Assembly: GCA_050953365.1 (NCBI GenBank)
Contig: JBMNMN010000016.1
Location: 62,001 to 126,000 of the forward strand
Direction of reading: 5' to 3'
Length of the DNA stretch: 64,000 nucleotides
From: UBA1426 sp050953365
GTDB lineage: Bacteria; Bacillota; Clostridia; Peptostreptococcales; Anaerovoracaceae
A program made the position numbers and the translations under genes. Shown here one piece after another: positions 27,685 to 36,889 of the stretch (the stretch's first letter is position 1; each line of letters starts with the position of its first letter). Below the pieces are notes generated by a model. That model was not told the origin of the DNA. It did no database searches and saw only the letters and a program-made list of their open reading frames with translations.

Positions 27685-29013
27685 CTAAACTGTGTAGTCC
27701 ATTCGGACAAAATTGTTTCTTCGAATTACGCTTTCAAGCGCACTCTCCGGATGGTTTGCTGCATCCCCTGCGTAGGGTTGGCTGGGGGATTGTCCGGCAT
27801 TTTGCCGGTTTCTCGCCTGTTGTTCCAGATGTTCCTGCTGCTGCTGAAGATGGCCCTGCAGTCCTTCACCGCTGCGTTGGTCCGCCTGCAGGTTTACCTG
27901 CACCGTTTCCACCTCCACATTTTGCAGTCCCATACTCATCACCAGCTTGTCCGCCTGGCTGACCAAAAGCGCCTGAGTCTTTGAACTGGCTGCCGCAATG
28001 TCTATGATCAGCTTGCCTTCGCTGATTTTCAGCCGAACATCAATCTGTCCCAGATCCTTGGGCTCAAGCTGCATTTTGAATTCCATCGGCCCTTTTTGTT
28101 CAAGTTTAAGCTGGATTTCACGGCCGATCTGGCTGTAGGGTTCCACCCGTTCCGCTGCCATGTTTAAAGGCTTTAGGTTTTCCGTGCCGCTAAGGTTTAC
28201 TCCTGTCAGAGCCTGCGTTTCCCGAGCTTCAGAAAATCCTTTTCGCTCCGTCGTCTCCGGCAACTTTATTTCTGCTTCAGGTTTTACCCCTGCCTCCGGC
28301 TTTAGCAACGTCTCCCGCTTCCCTGGGCTTCGCGCCGATTCGGTAACGGTTCCGACTCTTTCGGGTGCCTCGGGCACATGTGCCGAGTTCCCTTGGCCTC
28401 CTCTGACTATTTCGGGCCTTTCAGTCGATGCCATTTCCAGACCTCCGGCCTTTTCAACGGCTTGTCGCGGTTTTTCCGGTGTACCGTTTGCCCCGAAGAT
28501 CCGGGTCTCTGCAACCTCAACGGAGAATTCGGTTTCCACTTTGGCCGGCGCTTCCGTCAAACCCGCCGTCCCCGCTTCCGTCAGAGTCTCCGGCATTCTT
28601 GCAGAGTTCACGGTTCCCGTTTCTGTCAAATCCCTTGCCGCCATCTCCCGGGTTACTTCAGTCCGATAGGCGCCGGACTCCGGATCAAAGCTTGTCTCGG
28701 GACTGCCCGAAAGGATCATCTCCCGGAACAATTGTAAGTCGCCCATCTCCTGAAACAGCCCTTGGATACCGTCTCCTTCCGCCATGTCTCCTTCTGCGCC
28801 GTCTTCTTCCGCATTAAAGGTCCCTTCCAAATTCGGCGTCTGGGTTTCCGATAAAGGCATCTGCATCAAACTCTGGAAAAACAGCTGTTGGAACGAGGAT
28901 ACGCCGCCGCAGGAAGCCGCATTTGCATTCTGCACCTGGCCTTGCGTAATCGGAACCGCAAGTCCCCCTTGGCCTGCAGTTATCATCCGGCATAATTGAT
29001 CTACTGCATTCAC
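27685..29013 (-). CDS. fliK: FliK, hook-length control protein
   Basis: Measures hook length and triggers the FlhB switch. Most of the 442 residues are low-complexity (Glu/Thr/Ala/Pro), as expected of a molecular ruler. The recognisable part is the C-terminal domain (about 290-385): ELQLEPKDLGQIDVRLKI-like, then KLIIDIAAASSKTQALLVSQADKL. A Gln-rich tail follows. It is encoded between fliJ and flgD. Confidence 0.9.
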   Translation of the reverse strand: MNAVDQLCRMITAGQGGLAVPITQGQVQNANAASCGGVSSFQQLFFQSLMQMPLSETQTPNLEGTFNAEEDGAEGDMAEGDGIQGLFQEMGDLQLFREMILSGSPETSFDPESGAYRTEVTREMAARDLTETGTVNSARMPETLTEAGTAGLTEAPAKVETEFSVEVAETRIFGANGTPEKPRQAVEKAGGLEMASTERPEIVRGGQGNSAHVPEAPERVGTVTESARSPGKRETLLKPEAGVKPEAEIKLPETTERKGFSEARETQALTGVNLSGTENLKPLNMAAERVEPYSQIGREIQLKLEQKGPMEFKMQLEPKDLGQIDVRLKISEGKLIIDIAAASSKTQALLVSQADKLVMSMGLQNVEVETVQVNLQADQRSGEGLQGHLQQQQEHLEQQARNRQNAGQSPSQPYAGDAANHPESALESVIRRNNFVRMDYTV

Positions 29014-29094
29014 TCATTCACCTCCTTTCCCGTTAATCGATACCATACGACAAAGTCAACCACCCCCTTTCAGTGTATTCCCTATGTAAAAACC

Positions 29095-29544
29095 TTAAAA
29101 AACCTTATCCATTACCCTGGCTGTGGAAACAAATTCGTCCATGAACAGTTCCGTCTTCTTCAAATCCTCTTTTTTGTATTCCTCAAACCTGGATTCTTTG
29201 ATAGTTTCAAGGGACTTGGTTTCTATTTTCAGGTCTTTTACCCGCTCTACCTGTTTCGCAATCTGCGCTTTTACCTCTTCGATTTCCTGCTTGCACTGCT
29301 TTATCTGATCTTTCATATGTTTCTCGTAAGAGGTGTACATCCGCCAGTCGGCCGGTGTGGTTTTCTGGCTGATTTTGTACTGAAACTCTTCCCTGTGCCT
29401 ATCCTGATCCGCCAGAAGGCCTTCCAGCCTTTCCTCTAAATTGGCCAACATGCCGTTCAGAACGGCCAGGTTCATCATTTCGCTATCGAGAAGCTGTCCT
29501 TTGTAAGACAGTAATTTTTCCAGATGGAATTGAAACTTCTTCAT
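29095..29544 (-). CDS. fliJ: FliJ, export chaperone-escort coiled coil
   Basis: A 149-residue protein, almost entirely charged coiled coil, beginning FQFHLEKLLSYKGQL as is typical. It links the FliI ATPase ring to FlhA and recycles export chaperones. It overlaps fliI by four bases. Confidence 0.9.
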   Translation of the reverse strand: MKKFQFHLEKLLSYKGQLLDSEMMNLAVLNGMLANLEERLEGLLADQDRHREEFQYKISQKTTPADWRMYTSYEKHMKDQIKQCKQEIEEVKAQIAKQVERVKDLKIETKSLETIKESRFEEYKKEDLKKTELFMDEFVSTARVMDKVF

Positions 29545-30845
29545 GCTATGACCGCTTTCATCCTTTCAACGCTTTGATGGTAATCCACCTTTTCGTCCAC
29601 TTTTTGCTGCAGGAACTCGTTGATTCCATCCATCCTGGCGATGGCCTCATCCAGCAGCCTGTTGGTTCCGCTCTTGTAGGCCCCGATGTTGATCAGATCC
29701 GAATTTGCCGAATATATGGACATGAGGTTTCGCAGTTTTCCCGCCGCATCGATCTGCTCCTGGTCGACAATATCGTTCATAAGTCTGCTGACGCTTCCCA
29801 GTATATCAATGGCGGGATAATGGTTCTGCATGGCTATTTTTCTGGATAATACGATATGGCCGTCTATGATACCCCTGACCGTATCGGATATGGGCTCGTT
29901 TACATCGTCCCCTTCTACGAGCACGGTGTAAATGCCGGTTATGGAGCCGCTCTCAAAGTTTCCGGTCCGTTCCAAAAGCTTTGGAAGAGCCGAATAGATG
30001 GACGGCGTATAGCCCCTTGCGACGGGAGGTTCCCCGGTGGCTAAGCCGATTTCCCTCTGGGCCATTGCAAACCGGGTCAGCGAGTCCATCATGAGAAGTA
30101 CATCCTTACCTTTGTCCTTAAAATATTCCGCGATAGTGGTAGCGGCCAAAGCACATTTCATGCGCTGCATGGGCGGCTGGTCCGATGTGGCCACCACCAG
30201 CACCGATCTGGCCAATCCTTCTTCTCCCAGGTCTCTTTCAAGGAATTCGCGGACTTCTCTGCCTCTTTCCCCAACCAGAGCGATGACGTTGACGTTGGCC
30301 TTAACATTACGGGCGATCATCCCAAGCAACGTGCTCTTGCCCACTCCGCTTCCGGAAAAAATACCTATTCTTTGCCCTTTGCCCGTGGTAAGAAGCCCGT
30401 CTATGGCCTTTACCCCAAATTCAAGAATTTCCTTGATTCGAGGCCGTTCAAGAGGATTTGCGCAGGTGCTTTGAACCTCGCACCATTCATCCACAGGAAT
30501 GGGTCCTTTTCCGTCTATGGGCTCTCCCATTGCGTCGATGACCCGTCCGATCAACCCATCGGATACACCGATGCGAAGGGAAGCTCCCGTGGATTCTACA
30601 AGGGCGCCCGCCCCGATGCCTTCCGGCTCCTCATAGGGCATGAGCAGGGTTTTATTGCCGCGAAATCCTACCACCTCAGCGTGAATTTGTCTTTCAAAGC
30701 CTTCACTATAGATATTGCATAAATCCCCCACCTTGCACTCCGGCCCGATGGACTCGATCATCATGCCGATGACCTTGTCGATCTTGCCAAAGTAACGATA
30801 GGTGTTCGCCTGCTGGATTGTTCTGCAAATCTGTTCCGTCTTCAT
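29541..30845 (-). CDS. fliI: FliI, flagellar export ATPase
   Basis: The F1-beta-like ATPase of flagellar export. The 434 residues include the Walker A GSGVGKSTLLG (about 165), VIALVGERGREV, the Walker B VLLMMDSLTRFAMAQREI, and the family mark GEPPVARGYTPS. Energy from ATP helps deliver FliH-bound substrates to FlhA. It is coupled to fliJ and preceded by fliH. Confidence 0.96.
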   Translation of the reverse strand: MKTEQICRTIQQANTYRYFGKIDKVIGMMIESIGPECKVGDLCNIYSEGFERQIHAEVVGFRGNKTLLMPYEEPEGIGAGALVESTGASLRIGVSDGLIGRVIDAMGEPIDGKGPIPVDEWCEVQSTCANPLERPRIKEILEFGVKAIDGLLTTGKGQRIGIFSGSGVGKSTLLGMIARNVKANVNVIALVGERGREVREFLERDLGEEGLARSVLVVATSDQPPMQRMKCALAATTIAEYFKDKGKDVLLMMDSLTRFAMAQREIGLATGEPPVARGYTPSIYSALPKLLERTGNFESGSITGIYTVLVEGDDVNEPISDTVRGIIDGHIVLSRKIAMQNHYPAIDILGSVSRLMNDIVDQEQIDAAGKLRNLMSIYSANSDLINIGAYKSGTNRLLDEAIARMDGINEFLQQKVDEKVDYHQSVERMKAVIA

Positions 30846-30860
30846 AAAATAAATGTCCTC

Positions 30861-31601
30861 TTATTCGTTCAGTCCTTCATTCAGTCCCATTGCCTCTCGC
30901 AGTTGGGAAAGCTGGACCGGTATGCTCATATCCACCATGCCGTTTTCTGTCTCCGCCATTATGTGGTCATCGTTTTGCGTCACTATGACTTTCACATTTT
31001 TCGATAGGTTGCGGATCTTCTGGGCAATGCTCTTATCCAGGGCGACATCCAATGTTTTGCTGTATTCCGGGAGAAAGATCTTGACACCCGTCTCATTTTC
31101 AGCAATGACCTCTTCCAACATTTTGGGGATGGCATTTTCAACTATTAGAATCTGCTGTTTCATTATTTTCTTCGCAATCTCAAAAGCGACCATCAAAAGA
31201 TCTTTTTCCTCTCTTTTGATGGCTTCCATGCGCTCTCTTCGGATTGCTTCAATCAAACTCTCTATCTCCCGCAGTCCTTCTTCCGCCGTCCTTCTGGCTT
31301 CCTTGGCGCCCTCTGCGAGTCCTTTGGCATAGCCTTCTTCGTATCCTAATCGTTCGGCTTCCATCCGGATTAATTCGCCTTGCTCCTGGGCGCTTTTCAC
31401 CAGGTCCTCGGCCCGTTTTACCGCTTCGTCATGGATGTGCCGGGATTTTTTGATGGCCTGCTCCAAAATGCGCTCGGGGTTTATGTGCGGAGTTGCCGGC
31501 GTCTTTGCATTGACATGAGGTTTGGCGGCGCCGGCGCTACTCTCGGTGCCGGAGTATATATGTAACGACCTTGCTTTCACAATACTAGACAATGATATCA
31601 T
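30861..31601 (-). CDS. fliH: FliH, export ATPase regulator
   Basis: A 246-residue stator-like protein that holds FliI at the C ring. The central part is a long charged helix with GxxxG-like spacing (GYEEGYAKGLAEGAKEA). The C-terminal domain resembles the ATP synthase delta subunit (VIVTQNDDHI). It overlaps fliG by 17 bases, giving tight coupling. Confidence 0.9.
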   Translation of the reverse strand: MISLSSIVKARSLHIYSGTESSAGAAKPHVNAKTPATPHINPERILEQAIKKSRHIHDEAVKRAEDLVKSAQEQGELIRMEAERLGYEEGYAKGLAEGAKEARRTAEEGLREIESLIEAIRRERMEAIKREEKDLLMVAFEIAKKIMKQQILIVENAIPKMLEEVIAENETGVKIFLPEYSKTLDVALDKSIAQKIRNLSKNVKVIVTQNDDHIMAETENGMVDMSIPVQLSQLREAMGLNEGLNE

Positions 31602-32586
31602 CCTTTCCGCCCTTGGTTATTACGATCTCGCCCTCTTCCTCCAGCCTTCGGATGATGGCTACGATCTTCTGCTGGGCTTCATCCACGTCTCTCACCCTGA
31701 CGTTATGCAGGTATTCCATCTCGCTGCGTACGGTTTCACCCATACGCTGTGACATATTTTCGAATATGATTGCAGAAACCTCCTTGTTGGCGCCTTTGAG
31801 AGCAATTGCAAGCTCTCTCGTATCCACTTCCCGGAGGAATTTCTGTATGGAGAAGGAATCCAGAGTAACGATATCCTCGAATACAAACATGCGCTTCCGG
31901 ATCTCTTCCGTAAGCTTGGCATCTCTTTTCCCCAGTTCGTCAAATATGTGCTTCTCCGTACTTCTGTCGATCTTGTTCATGATTTCGGCAATATAGTTAA
32001 CGCCGCCCACTTCCAGGAGATCCACCGACAGTACGGATTCGAACTTCCTCTCCAAAATGGACTCAACCTGGCGGATAATTTCCGGAGAAGTCCTGTCCAT
32101 TTTTGCAATTCTCTCAACCACTTCTACCTGGATATCCTTGGGCAGTTCGGCTATGATGGCCGACGCCTGATCGGCTCTGGCGTATGAGAGAATCAAAGCT
32201 ATGGTTTGCGGGTGTTCGTTGATGATCATGTTCATTAAGTTTTTGTAGTCGGCCTTGCGGATAAACCCAAAGGCTTTTGTCCGCAGGGATTTTGTAACCC
32301 TTTCCAAAAGGGCCGTAGCCTGCTGAACGCCGAAGGCCTTCTCCAATACGTTTCGGGCATAGACCACGCCGCCTTCCAGATAGACCTTCTGGGCGACGCA
32401 GAGCCCATAAAACTCCTCAATTACGCTGTCCGCCACTTCAGGCGGAACGCTTTGCTGCCTTGTGATCTCATAGGTCAGCTTCTCCACTTCTTCTTCCTGT
32501 AAGTGCTTATATATACCCGAGGCAGCGTCCGTGCCTAAGGAAATTATAATTTGTGCCGCTTTCTGCTTTGGAGTTAACCTGTCCAT
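31585..32586 (-). CDS. fliG: FliG, rotor torque protein
   Basis: A 333-residue switch protein that joins the MS ring and meets the stators. The N-terminal domain (LTPKQKAAQIIISLG), the middle EHPQTIALILSY motif and the C-terminal torque helix with charged residues (RELAIALKGANKEV; FENMSQRMGETVRSEM) are all present. It starts 13 bases after fliF. Confidence 0.96.
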   Translation of the reverse strand: MDRLTPKQKAAQIIISLGTDAASGIYKHLQEEEVEKLTYEITRQQSVPPEVADSVIEEFYGLCVAQKVYLEGGVVYARNVLEKAFGVQQATALLERVTKSLRTKAFGFIRKADYKNLMNMIINEHPQTIALILSYARADQASAIIAELPKDIQVEVVERIAKMDRTSPEIIRQVESILERKFESVLSVDLLEVGGVNYIAEIMNKIDRSTEKHIFDELGKRDAKLTEEIRKRMFVFEDIVTLDSFSIQKFLREVDTRELAIALKGANKEVSAIIFENMSQRMGETVRSEMEYLHNVRVRDVDEAQQKIVAIIRRLEEEGEIVITKGGKDDIIV

Positions 32587-32599
32587 ATTTCAGTAACCT

Positions 32600-34150
32600 C
32601 TACTCCTCTTCGTCGCTTTTTAGCCAGGATCGAATCATTTGTGCCGCAATCTCCGGATTTGTGATGGCGAATTCCCGGATCTGCTCCTTTCTGACATCCT
32701 TTACAGGAGTAATGGGCGCCGGCTCTTCTTCGCCAAACAACTCATCCAGCGCCTCTCCGCCCACGGGCAATGCACCTGCCGCAACCTCTTCTTCTCTTCT
32801 CTTTTTCTTAAGCAGAGCGGCTGCGACTAAAGCGATAACCGCCAAGAGCGCCGCGGCGCCGATACCGACATAGAGCCACATCCTGTCAATTCCTTCTTTC
32901 TCCGTCGGAGGCGGCCCCTGGGTGGCTACATCCGGTGAGTGGAACCGGAAGTTTTCAACGGCAATGCTTTCAGGAGCCACCCCTACCGCATGGGCAACCA
33001 AACGAGTAATTCTCTCCTGTTCGCCCGGCTCAAAGACATCTTTGTCGATGGCGATTCCTATGGATACGGACTCGATCTTCGCCCCTTCCTTCTGAAACTG
33101 CGAAATCACCTGGCTCACCAAATAGGTGGTGCTTTCGCTGCTGCTGCTATAGTTGCTTTCACCGGAAATCCCTGTAACGGGATAAACCGGCACTTCGGAA
33201 TTGCTGGAGGTTCCCGGAACACCACCGTCGGATTGGGTGGAGGATGAAGACTCCTCAGTTCTGGACTCCTGGCTGATTACACCCGTGTTCCCTCCTTCGG
33301 TAGACGGGGTGTATAGTGTTTCCTCCTTGAACAGCGCATCCATATCTACTACGGCGGTTACGGATACCCTCAGCTTTGAACGGTCATACGGCCCTTCAAG
33401 CACCGAAAGTATTTTCTTGCGAATATCGCTTTCGATCTCCCGCGTAATGCTTATTTTCGAAAACTCCGCGCTGTTTGCCATGACCCCTCCGGTCAAGTCG
33501 TTTCCGGTGCTGTCAGTAATGGCTACATTCTCCTTGGTAAGCCCGGCAACGGACTTGACAACCAAGTTCTGAATCCCCAAGATCTGGCTTTCTGCCAGAG
33601 CCTGTCCGTTTTGCATATGAATGATGACAGATGCGGAAGGCGGATCCTTTTCCTGCAGGTAAAATACGTTTTCATCCGGCATCGTTATGGTGACGATGGC
33701 ATCCTTCACTCCGTCCAGAGTTTTTATACTTGCGGCAATCCTTTCCTGCAACTGCATATTGACGTATTGCTGCCTCTCATAGTCCGTGGTCAGCATGCCG
33801 CTTCCCTTTTCGATCATGTAATAGCTGAGGCCGCTCTTGGGATAACCGGCAGTAGCCAGAGCCATTCTGACTCTGGATTCGTCCTGCTTTGGTACCGTAA
33901 TTGCGCCGGCGCTGTCCAGTTGGACATCCACCTCCATCTGCTGAAGCTGCGCCAAGATTTCTGAAGTTTCCGTCGCCGTCAGCTGATCGAATAGCACCAC
34001 ATAATCCTTGGTGTTCATAAGAATGCTTAAAACGAGAGCAACGATAAGGGTTAAAATTGCCCCCACGATTATTATGCTTTTAACACTCTTTGAGGTGTTG
34101 GCCCAAAACTGCTTAAATGATCCTGCGATCTTTGAAATTTGCTCATTCAT
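32600..34150 (-). CDS. fliF: FliF, MS-ring protein
   Basis: Forms the MS ring, the base of the flagellum. The 516 residues have membrane segments near 25-45 and 425-450, a YscJ-like periplasmic part (LNLQRQYVNMQLQERI-type) and a Ser/Thr-rich loop (about 300-335). The C-terminal FliG-binding tail ends AQMIRSWLKSDEEE. The ribosome site is weak, unlike the neighbouring genes. The 150-base gap before it is A/T-rich with no clear promoter. Confidence 0.95.
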   Translation of the reverse strand: MNEQISKIAGSFKQFWANTSKSVKSIIIVGAILTLIVALVLSILMNTKDYVVLFDQLTATETSEILAQLQQMEVDVQLDSAGAITVPKQDESRVRMALATAGYPKSGLSYYMIEKGSGMLTTDYERQQYVNMQLQERIAASIKTLDGVKDAIVTITMPDENVFYLQEKDPPSASVIIHMQNGQALAESQILGIQNLVVKSVAGLTKENVAITDSTGNDLTGGVMANSAEFSKISITREIESDIRKKILSVLEGPYDRSKLRVSVTAVVDMDALFKEETLYTPSTEGGNTGVISQESRTEESSSSTQSDGGVPGTSSNSEVPVYPVTGISGESNYSSSSESTTYLVSQVISQFQKEGAKIESVSIGIAIDKDVFEPGEQERITRLVAHAVGVAPESIAVENFRFHSPDVATQGPPPTEKEGIDRMWLYVGIGAAALLAVIALVAAALLKKKRREEEVAAGALPVGGEALDELFGEEEPAPITPVKDVRKEQIREFAITNPEIAAQMIRSWLKSDEEE

Positions 34151-34303
34151 ATCGGTTGCCTAACCATCCCCGTGACGCCTGTTATTTTGTATTTATCCCA
34201 ATTTTCAGACGCAATTTTGTCTTAAAAAAATAATTACAAGATCATACTTTAATTCAAAAAAATTGATATTAAAGCATAATACTTGCCCATGAAAACATCA
34301 TAC

Positions 34304-34615
34304 CTAAAGGTTTATACGCATTATTTCCGAATACGCATCAAGCATCTTGTTCCGCAACTGTACCATGGTCTGAAGAGCCAGGTCGGCCTTCGCAGCGTTG
34401 ATCATCATCGTATGCAAGTCGTCTACCTCGCCGATAGACAGCATATATGCATCCTCTCTCGTAACTGCTTCCGTCTGCTCTACATTATCAATCATATTTT
34501 GCAGAACCGATTTAAACCCCTCGGTTGTATTCTCAGATGACTGCCCGGACTTAAGTAACTCTCCGGTTAGAGGTTTGATGCCGCTAATATTGGATCCGAT
34601 TGGAACGATCGCCAT
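34304..34615 (-). CDS. fliE: FliE, MS ring-rod junction protein
   Basis: A 103-residue protein. The C-terminal half carries the family pattern (DLHTMMINAAKADLALQTMVQLRNKMLDAYSEIMRI). It joins the MS ring to the rod and is the first export substrate. It lies third in the operon after flgB and flgC. Confidence 0.93.
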   Translation of the reverse strand: MAIVPIGSNISGIKPLTGELLKSGQSSENTTEGFKSVLQNMIDNVEQTEAVTREDAYMLSIGEVDDLHTMMINAAKADLALQTMVQLRNKMLDAYSEIMRINL

Positions 34616-34640
34616 TACGTTATCCTCCTGTTATTTCTGT

Positions 34641-35084
34641 TTACCGGCCTATTTCCAATGCTTTCAACGCCATAGCCTTAGTGGCATTAAATGCGGTTAC
34701 ATTGGCTTCATAAGCCCTGCTTGCGCCCAGCAAATCGATCATTTCCTGGGTTGTATTAACGTTTGGCAGCATTACATATCCTTCTTCGTTTGCATCAGGA
34801 TGCGCGGGATCGTAAACGGGAGTCAACGGAGACGGATCCTCCACAATCTTTTTAACCTGTACACCGCCTAAGCCTGTCTTCTGTCCCCGTACCCTGTTCA
34901 GGGTATCCCGGAAACTTCCCTTTTCTTCAATGCTATTTAAAACCACCATTTTCCGGCGATAAGGAGTCCCGTTTTCTGTCCTTGTGACCTGCGCATTTGC
35001 AATGTTTTGCGCAATCACGTCCATTCGCATTTTCTGCGCTGTCAGTCCGGAGCCGGAAATATTCAATGCGCTCAAAAAATCCAT
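34641..35084 (-). CDS. flgC: FlgC, proximal rod protein
   Basis: A rod protein of about 147 residues, with N-terminal ISGSGLTAQKMRMDVIAQNIANAQVTRTENG and a C-terminal helix ending in LGASRAYEANVTAFNATKAMA. I prefer the ATG at 35084, with AGGTGA in front, to a GTG nine bases upstream. It follows flgB closely. Confidence 0.93.
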   Translation of the reverse strand: MDFLSALNISGSGLTAQKMRMDVIAQNIANAQVTRTENGTPYRRKMVVLNSIEEKGSFRDTLNRVRGQKTGLGGVQVKKIVEDPSPLTPVYDPAHPDANEEGYVMLPNVNTTQEMIDLLGASRAYEANVTAFNATKAMALKALEIGR

Positions 35085-35093
35085 ATTAATCAC

Positions 35094-35507
35094 CTATCGC
35101 TTTCCTTCGCTGATGGCATGGCGCAACCTGGCATAATAATCCGTTATTGCCCTGGTCAAGTACTGATATTGAATTTGCGCTTTTGCCATTTGGATGTTTT
35201 CAAAATCTAAATTGACGTTATTGCCGTCCGCGCGCTCTGAAGTGGAACGGTCTGTGGAGAAACGTATTTTAGAATTTCGAATAGACGCCAGTCCTTCGGA
35301 GAGTTTTGATTTGCCGGACTGGGCATTATTAGAGGTGTTTTGCAGACGCTGAACCTGGTTTTTCAGCTCCTGTTCGAAACTTACCCTCACGGCCTTGTAG
35401 CCGGGAGTCTCGTGATTGGCAATATTGTTTGAAATTGCCTTCTGCCGCTGCCAAGTCCCGTCCAGTGCTTTTTGTATTAAAGCAGATGTGATGGAGTCAC
35501 CGATCAT
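35094..35507 (-). CDS. flgB: FlgB, proximal rod protein; first gene of the fla superoperon
   Basis: A 137-residue rod protein, with the N-terminal AISNNIANHETPGYKAVRVSF motif and a C-terminal YLTRAITDYYARLRHAI helix. The ATG at 35507 has a full AGGAGGT site and is preferred to a start 21 bases upstream. It is the first gene after the riboswitch leader, so it and the 30-odd genes downstream share that control. Confidence 0.94.
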   Translation of the reverse strand: MIGDSITSALIQKALDGTWQRQKAISNNIANHETPGYKAVRVSFEQELKNQVQRLQNTSNNAQSGKSKLSEGLASIRNSKIRFSTDRSTSERADGNNVNLDFENIQMAKAQIQYQYLTRAITDYYARLRHAISEGKR

Positions 35508-35589
35508 CAGAGTACCTCCTCTACCCATAATTATCCATCTATAGATTCTGCCTCGGGCACAGGTGGTCCATAATCCGCAACCAAAACTG

Positions 35590-35680
35590 TTGCGGGCAAC
35601 CAGGCTACCATAGTGCAGCGGAGCACCTTAGGCCCTATAGCTTTGCGTCCTTGTCTTTTAACAAGTTTGCCAAACAAGCC
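35590..35680 (-). ncRNA. Cyclic-di-GMP-I (GEMM-I) riboswitch in the flgB leader
   Basis: Reading the minus strand, the leader holds the hallmark blocks of the class I c-di-GMP aptamer in the right order. These are GGCAAAC (from 35671), a P2 stem CTTGT/ACAAG, GGACGCAAAGC (35650-35640), GGGCCTAAGG, a closing hairpin, then ATGGTAGCC and GGTTGCC (to about 35595). Downstream, CCGCAAC can pair with GTTGCGG, or compete with the aptamer's 3' strand GGTTGC. No T-run follows, so the output mechanism is unclear. Class I aptamers sit before flgB in Clostridioides difficile, where c-di-GMP shuts motility off. Confidence 0.88.
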
Positions 35681-35713
35681 GATAATATAGTAACTATTAC
35701 CAATTTAGAAACT

Positions 35714-35742
35714 ATAATAGCATCTTTTTCGACATCAATCAA
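35714..35742 (-). promoter_or_regulatory. Sigma-A-type promoter of the fla superoperon
   Basis: On the minus strand TTGATT (35737-35742), 17 bases, TATTAT (35714-35719). Transcription would start near 35707, about 35 bases before the riboswitch core and 200 bases before flgB. The surrounding 35690-35860 is very A/T-rich. No sigma-28 motif faces flgB, consistent with an early-class operon. Confidence 0.65.
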
Positions 35743-35919
35743 CATAATTATACAAGTTATTATATTAACTTATGAAAATATAGACATAATTCAACAAATA
35801 TAAACATTATAGCTAATATTTATAGCTTATAAATTTAATAATAGCAACAACCGTGCCAATGTGTCAAAAAAAAATTGCAGCCGGCTCTCCCAAACCACAA
35901 AAAAACTCGAGTTTTTCAC

Positions 35920-35946
35920 TAAAGTTTGTTTAAGAAATGCCGATAT
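35920..35946 (+). promoter_or_regulatory. Sigma-28 promoter of flgM-flgN-flgK-flgL-fliW-csrA
   Basis: TAAA (35920-35923), exactly 15 bases, GCCGATAT (35939-35946): a perfect match to the SigD consensus. It lies 90 bases before flgM. FlgM therefore sits under the sigma factor it inhibits, as in other bacteria. Confidence 0.9.
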
Positions 35947-36036
35947 ATGGTCTGACGGAAGATTTGCGAGTTGGTTTTTACGCATTCAAGGCATTTAGGA
36001 TATATCGAAATTCGAAAGCGATAGGAGGTCTTGTTC

Positions 36037-36354
36037 ATGGAAATTTCCTTTGTGAACAAAAGCAAAACTGTACAACCCCAGCAAGTGCGGGACACCGCAA
36101 CGGATCCGGCCCGAAACATAAGCACGGAGGAAAACAGCAAATACGTATTAAAAAACAAAGTGGATAGCGCCGAGATATCCAGCACCCATTCCGGTTCCTT
36201 TGAGGACAAGAGAATCGCCGTTGCCAAATCCGCCATACTCTATGACGTTTCGGTGAATGTCTCCGAGGATCGCATCAAGGAACTGAAGGCCGCCATCGAA
36301 AACGGCACCTATGACGTTCCTACAAACATGCTGGCCGACGAGATCCTCAAATAA
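36037..36354 (+). CDS. flgM: FlgM, anti-sigma-28 factor
   Basis: Binds and blocks FliA until it is exported through the finished hook. The 105-residue protein has an unstructured N-terminus and the C-terminal sigma-binding helices (SEDRIKELKAAIENGTYDVPTNMLADEIL). The ATG at 36037 is chosen because AGGAGG lies eight bases upstream; a TTG six bases earlier is too close. It is the first gene of the late operon. Confidence 0.93.
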   Translation: MEISFVNKSKTVQPQQVRDTATDPARNISTEENSKYVLKNKVDSAEISSTHSGSFEDKRIAVAKSAILYDVSVNVSEDRIKELKAAIENGTYDVPTNMLADEILK

Positions 36355-36376
36355 CTCACAGAAGAGCGTATAGAAA

Positions 36377-36877
36377 ATGACCGAGACAAGAACCGATGTG
36401 AAAAAAGAAATATTGGACAGTTTATACGAGTACCTCTGCGGGATACTGAAACTGTATGAGGATATCCTTCCGGTTCTCAAGGAAGAACTGGATGCCATCT
36501 GCCGAGATGACATCTCTTCTCTGGATGAGAATCTTAAAACACAGCAAGCGCTCCTATTTAAGACAAAGAACTTCGACAGGGACATTGCAGGATATATCTC
36601 ACGGCTGAATATCGAAGCCACCAACCTGTCATCCCTGATCCGGCAGATACCCGAGGAGCATCAGCTCCGATTCTACGCGCTCCTGGGCCGCTTCGCGGAA
36701 GTCGTTCAGGACGTGGATTTTTACAGGGACAAATGCCAGACCATGCTGCAGACCAAGCTTTACAGCATAGACAAGGCCTTATCGGAACGAACGGGCCGCA
36801 AAGAAACCAAAACCTACGACCGGGATGCATCGGAAATCCACAATCAGTTTCCGAAATCCTTTGAAACCACAATATAA
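36377..36877 (+). CDS. flgN: FlgN, chaperone for FlgK/FlgL
   Basis: A 166-residue helical protein of the FlgN family. It has a long N-terminal helix (LYEYLCGILKLYEDILPVLKEELDAI), a middle helix (QQALLFKTKNFDR) and a Lys/Asp-rich tail. It escorts hook-filament junction proteins to the export gate. Its position between flgM and flgK, its clients, supports the call. Confidence 0.9.
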   Translation: MTETRTDVKKEILDSLYEYLCGILKLYEDILPVLKEELDAICRDDISSLDENLKTQQALLFKTKNFDRDIAGYISRLNIEATNLSSLIRQIPEEHQLRFYALLGRFAEVVQDVDFYRDKCQTMLQTKLYSIDKALSERTGRKETKTYDRDASEIHNQFPKSFETTI

Positions 36878-36889
36878 GGGAGACCCATC

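Noticed and set aside
35650..35690. GCCGATAA on the plus strand, resembling a sigma-28 -10
   Set aside because: The -35 is poor, it is the antisense of the riboswitch aptamer, and a perfect sigma-28 promoter lies closer to flgM at 35920.
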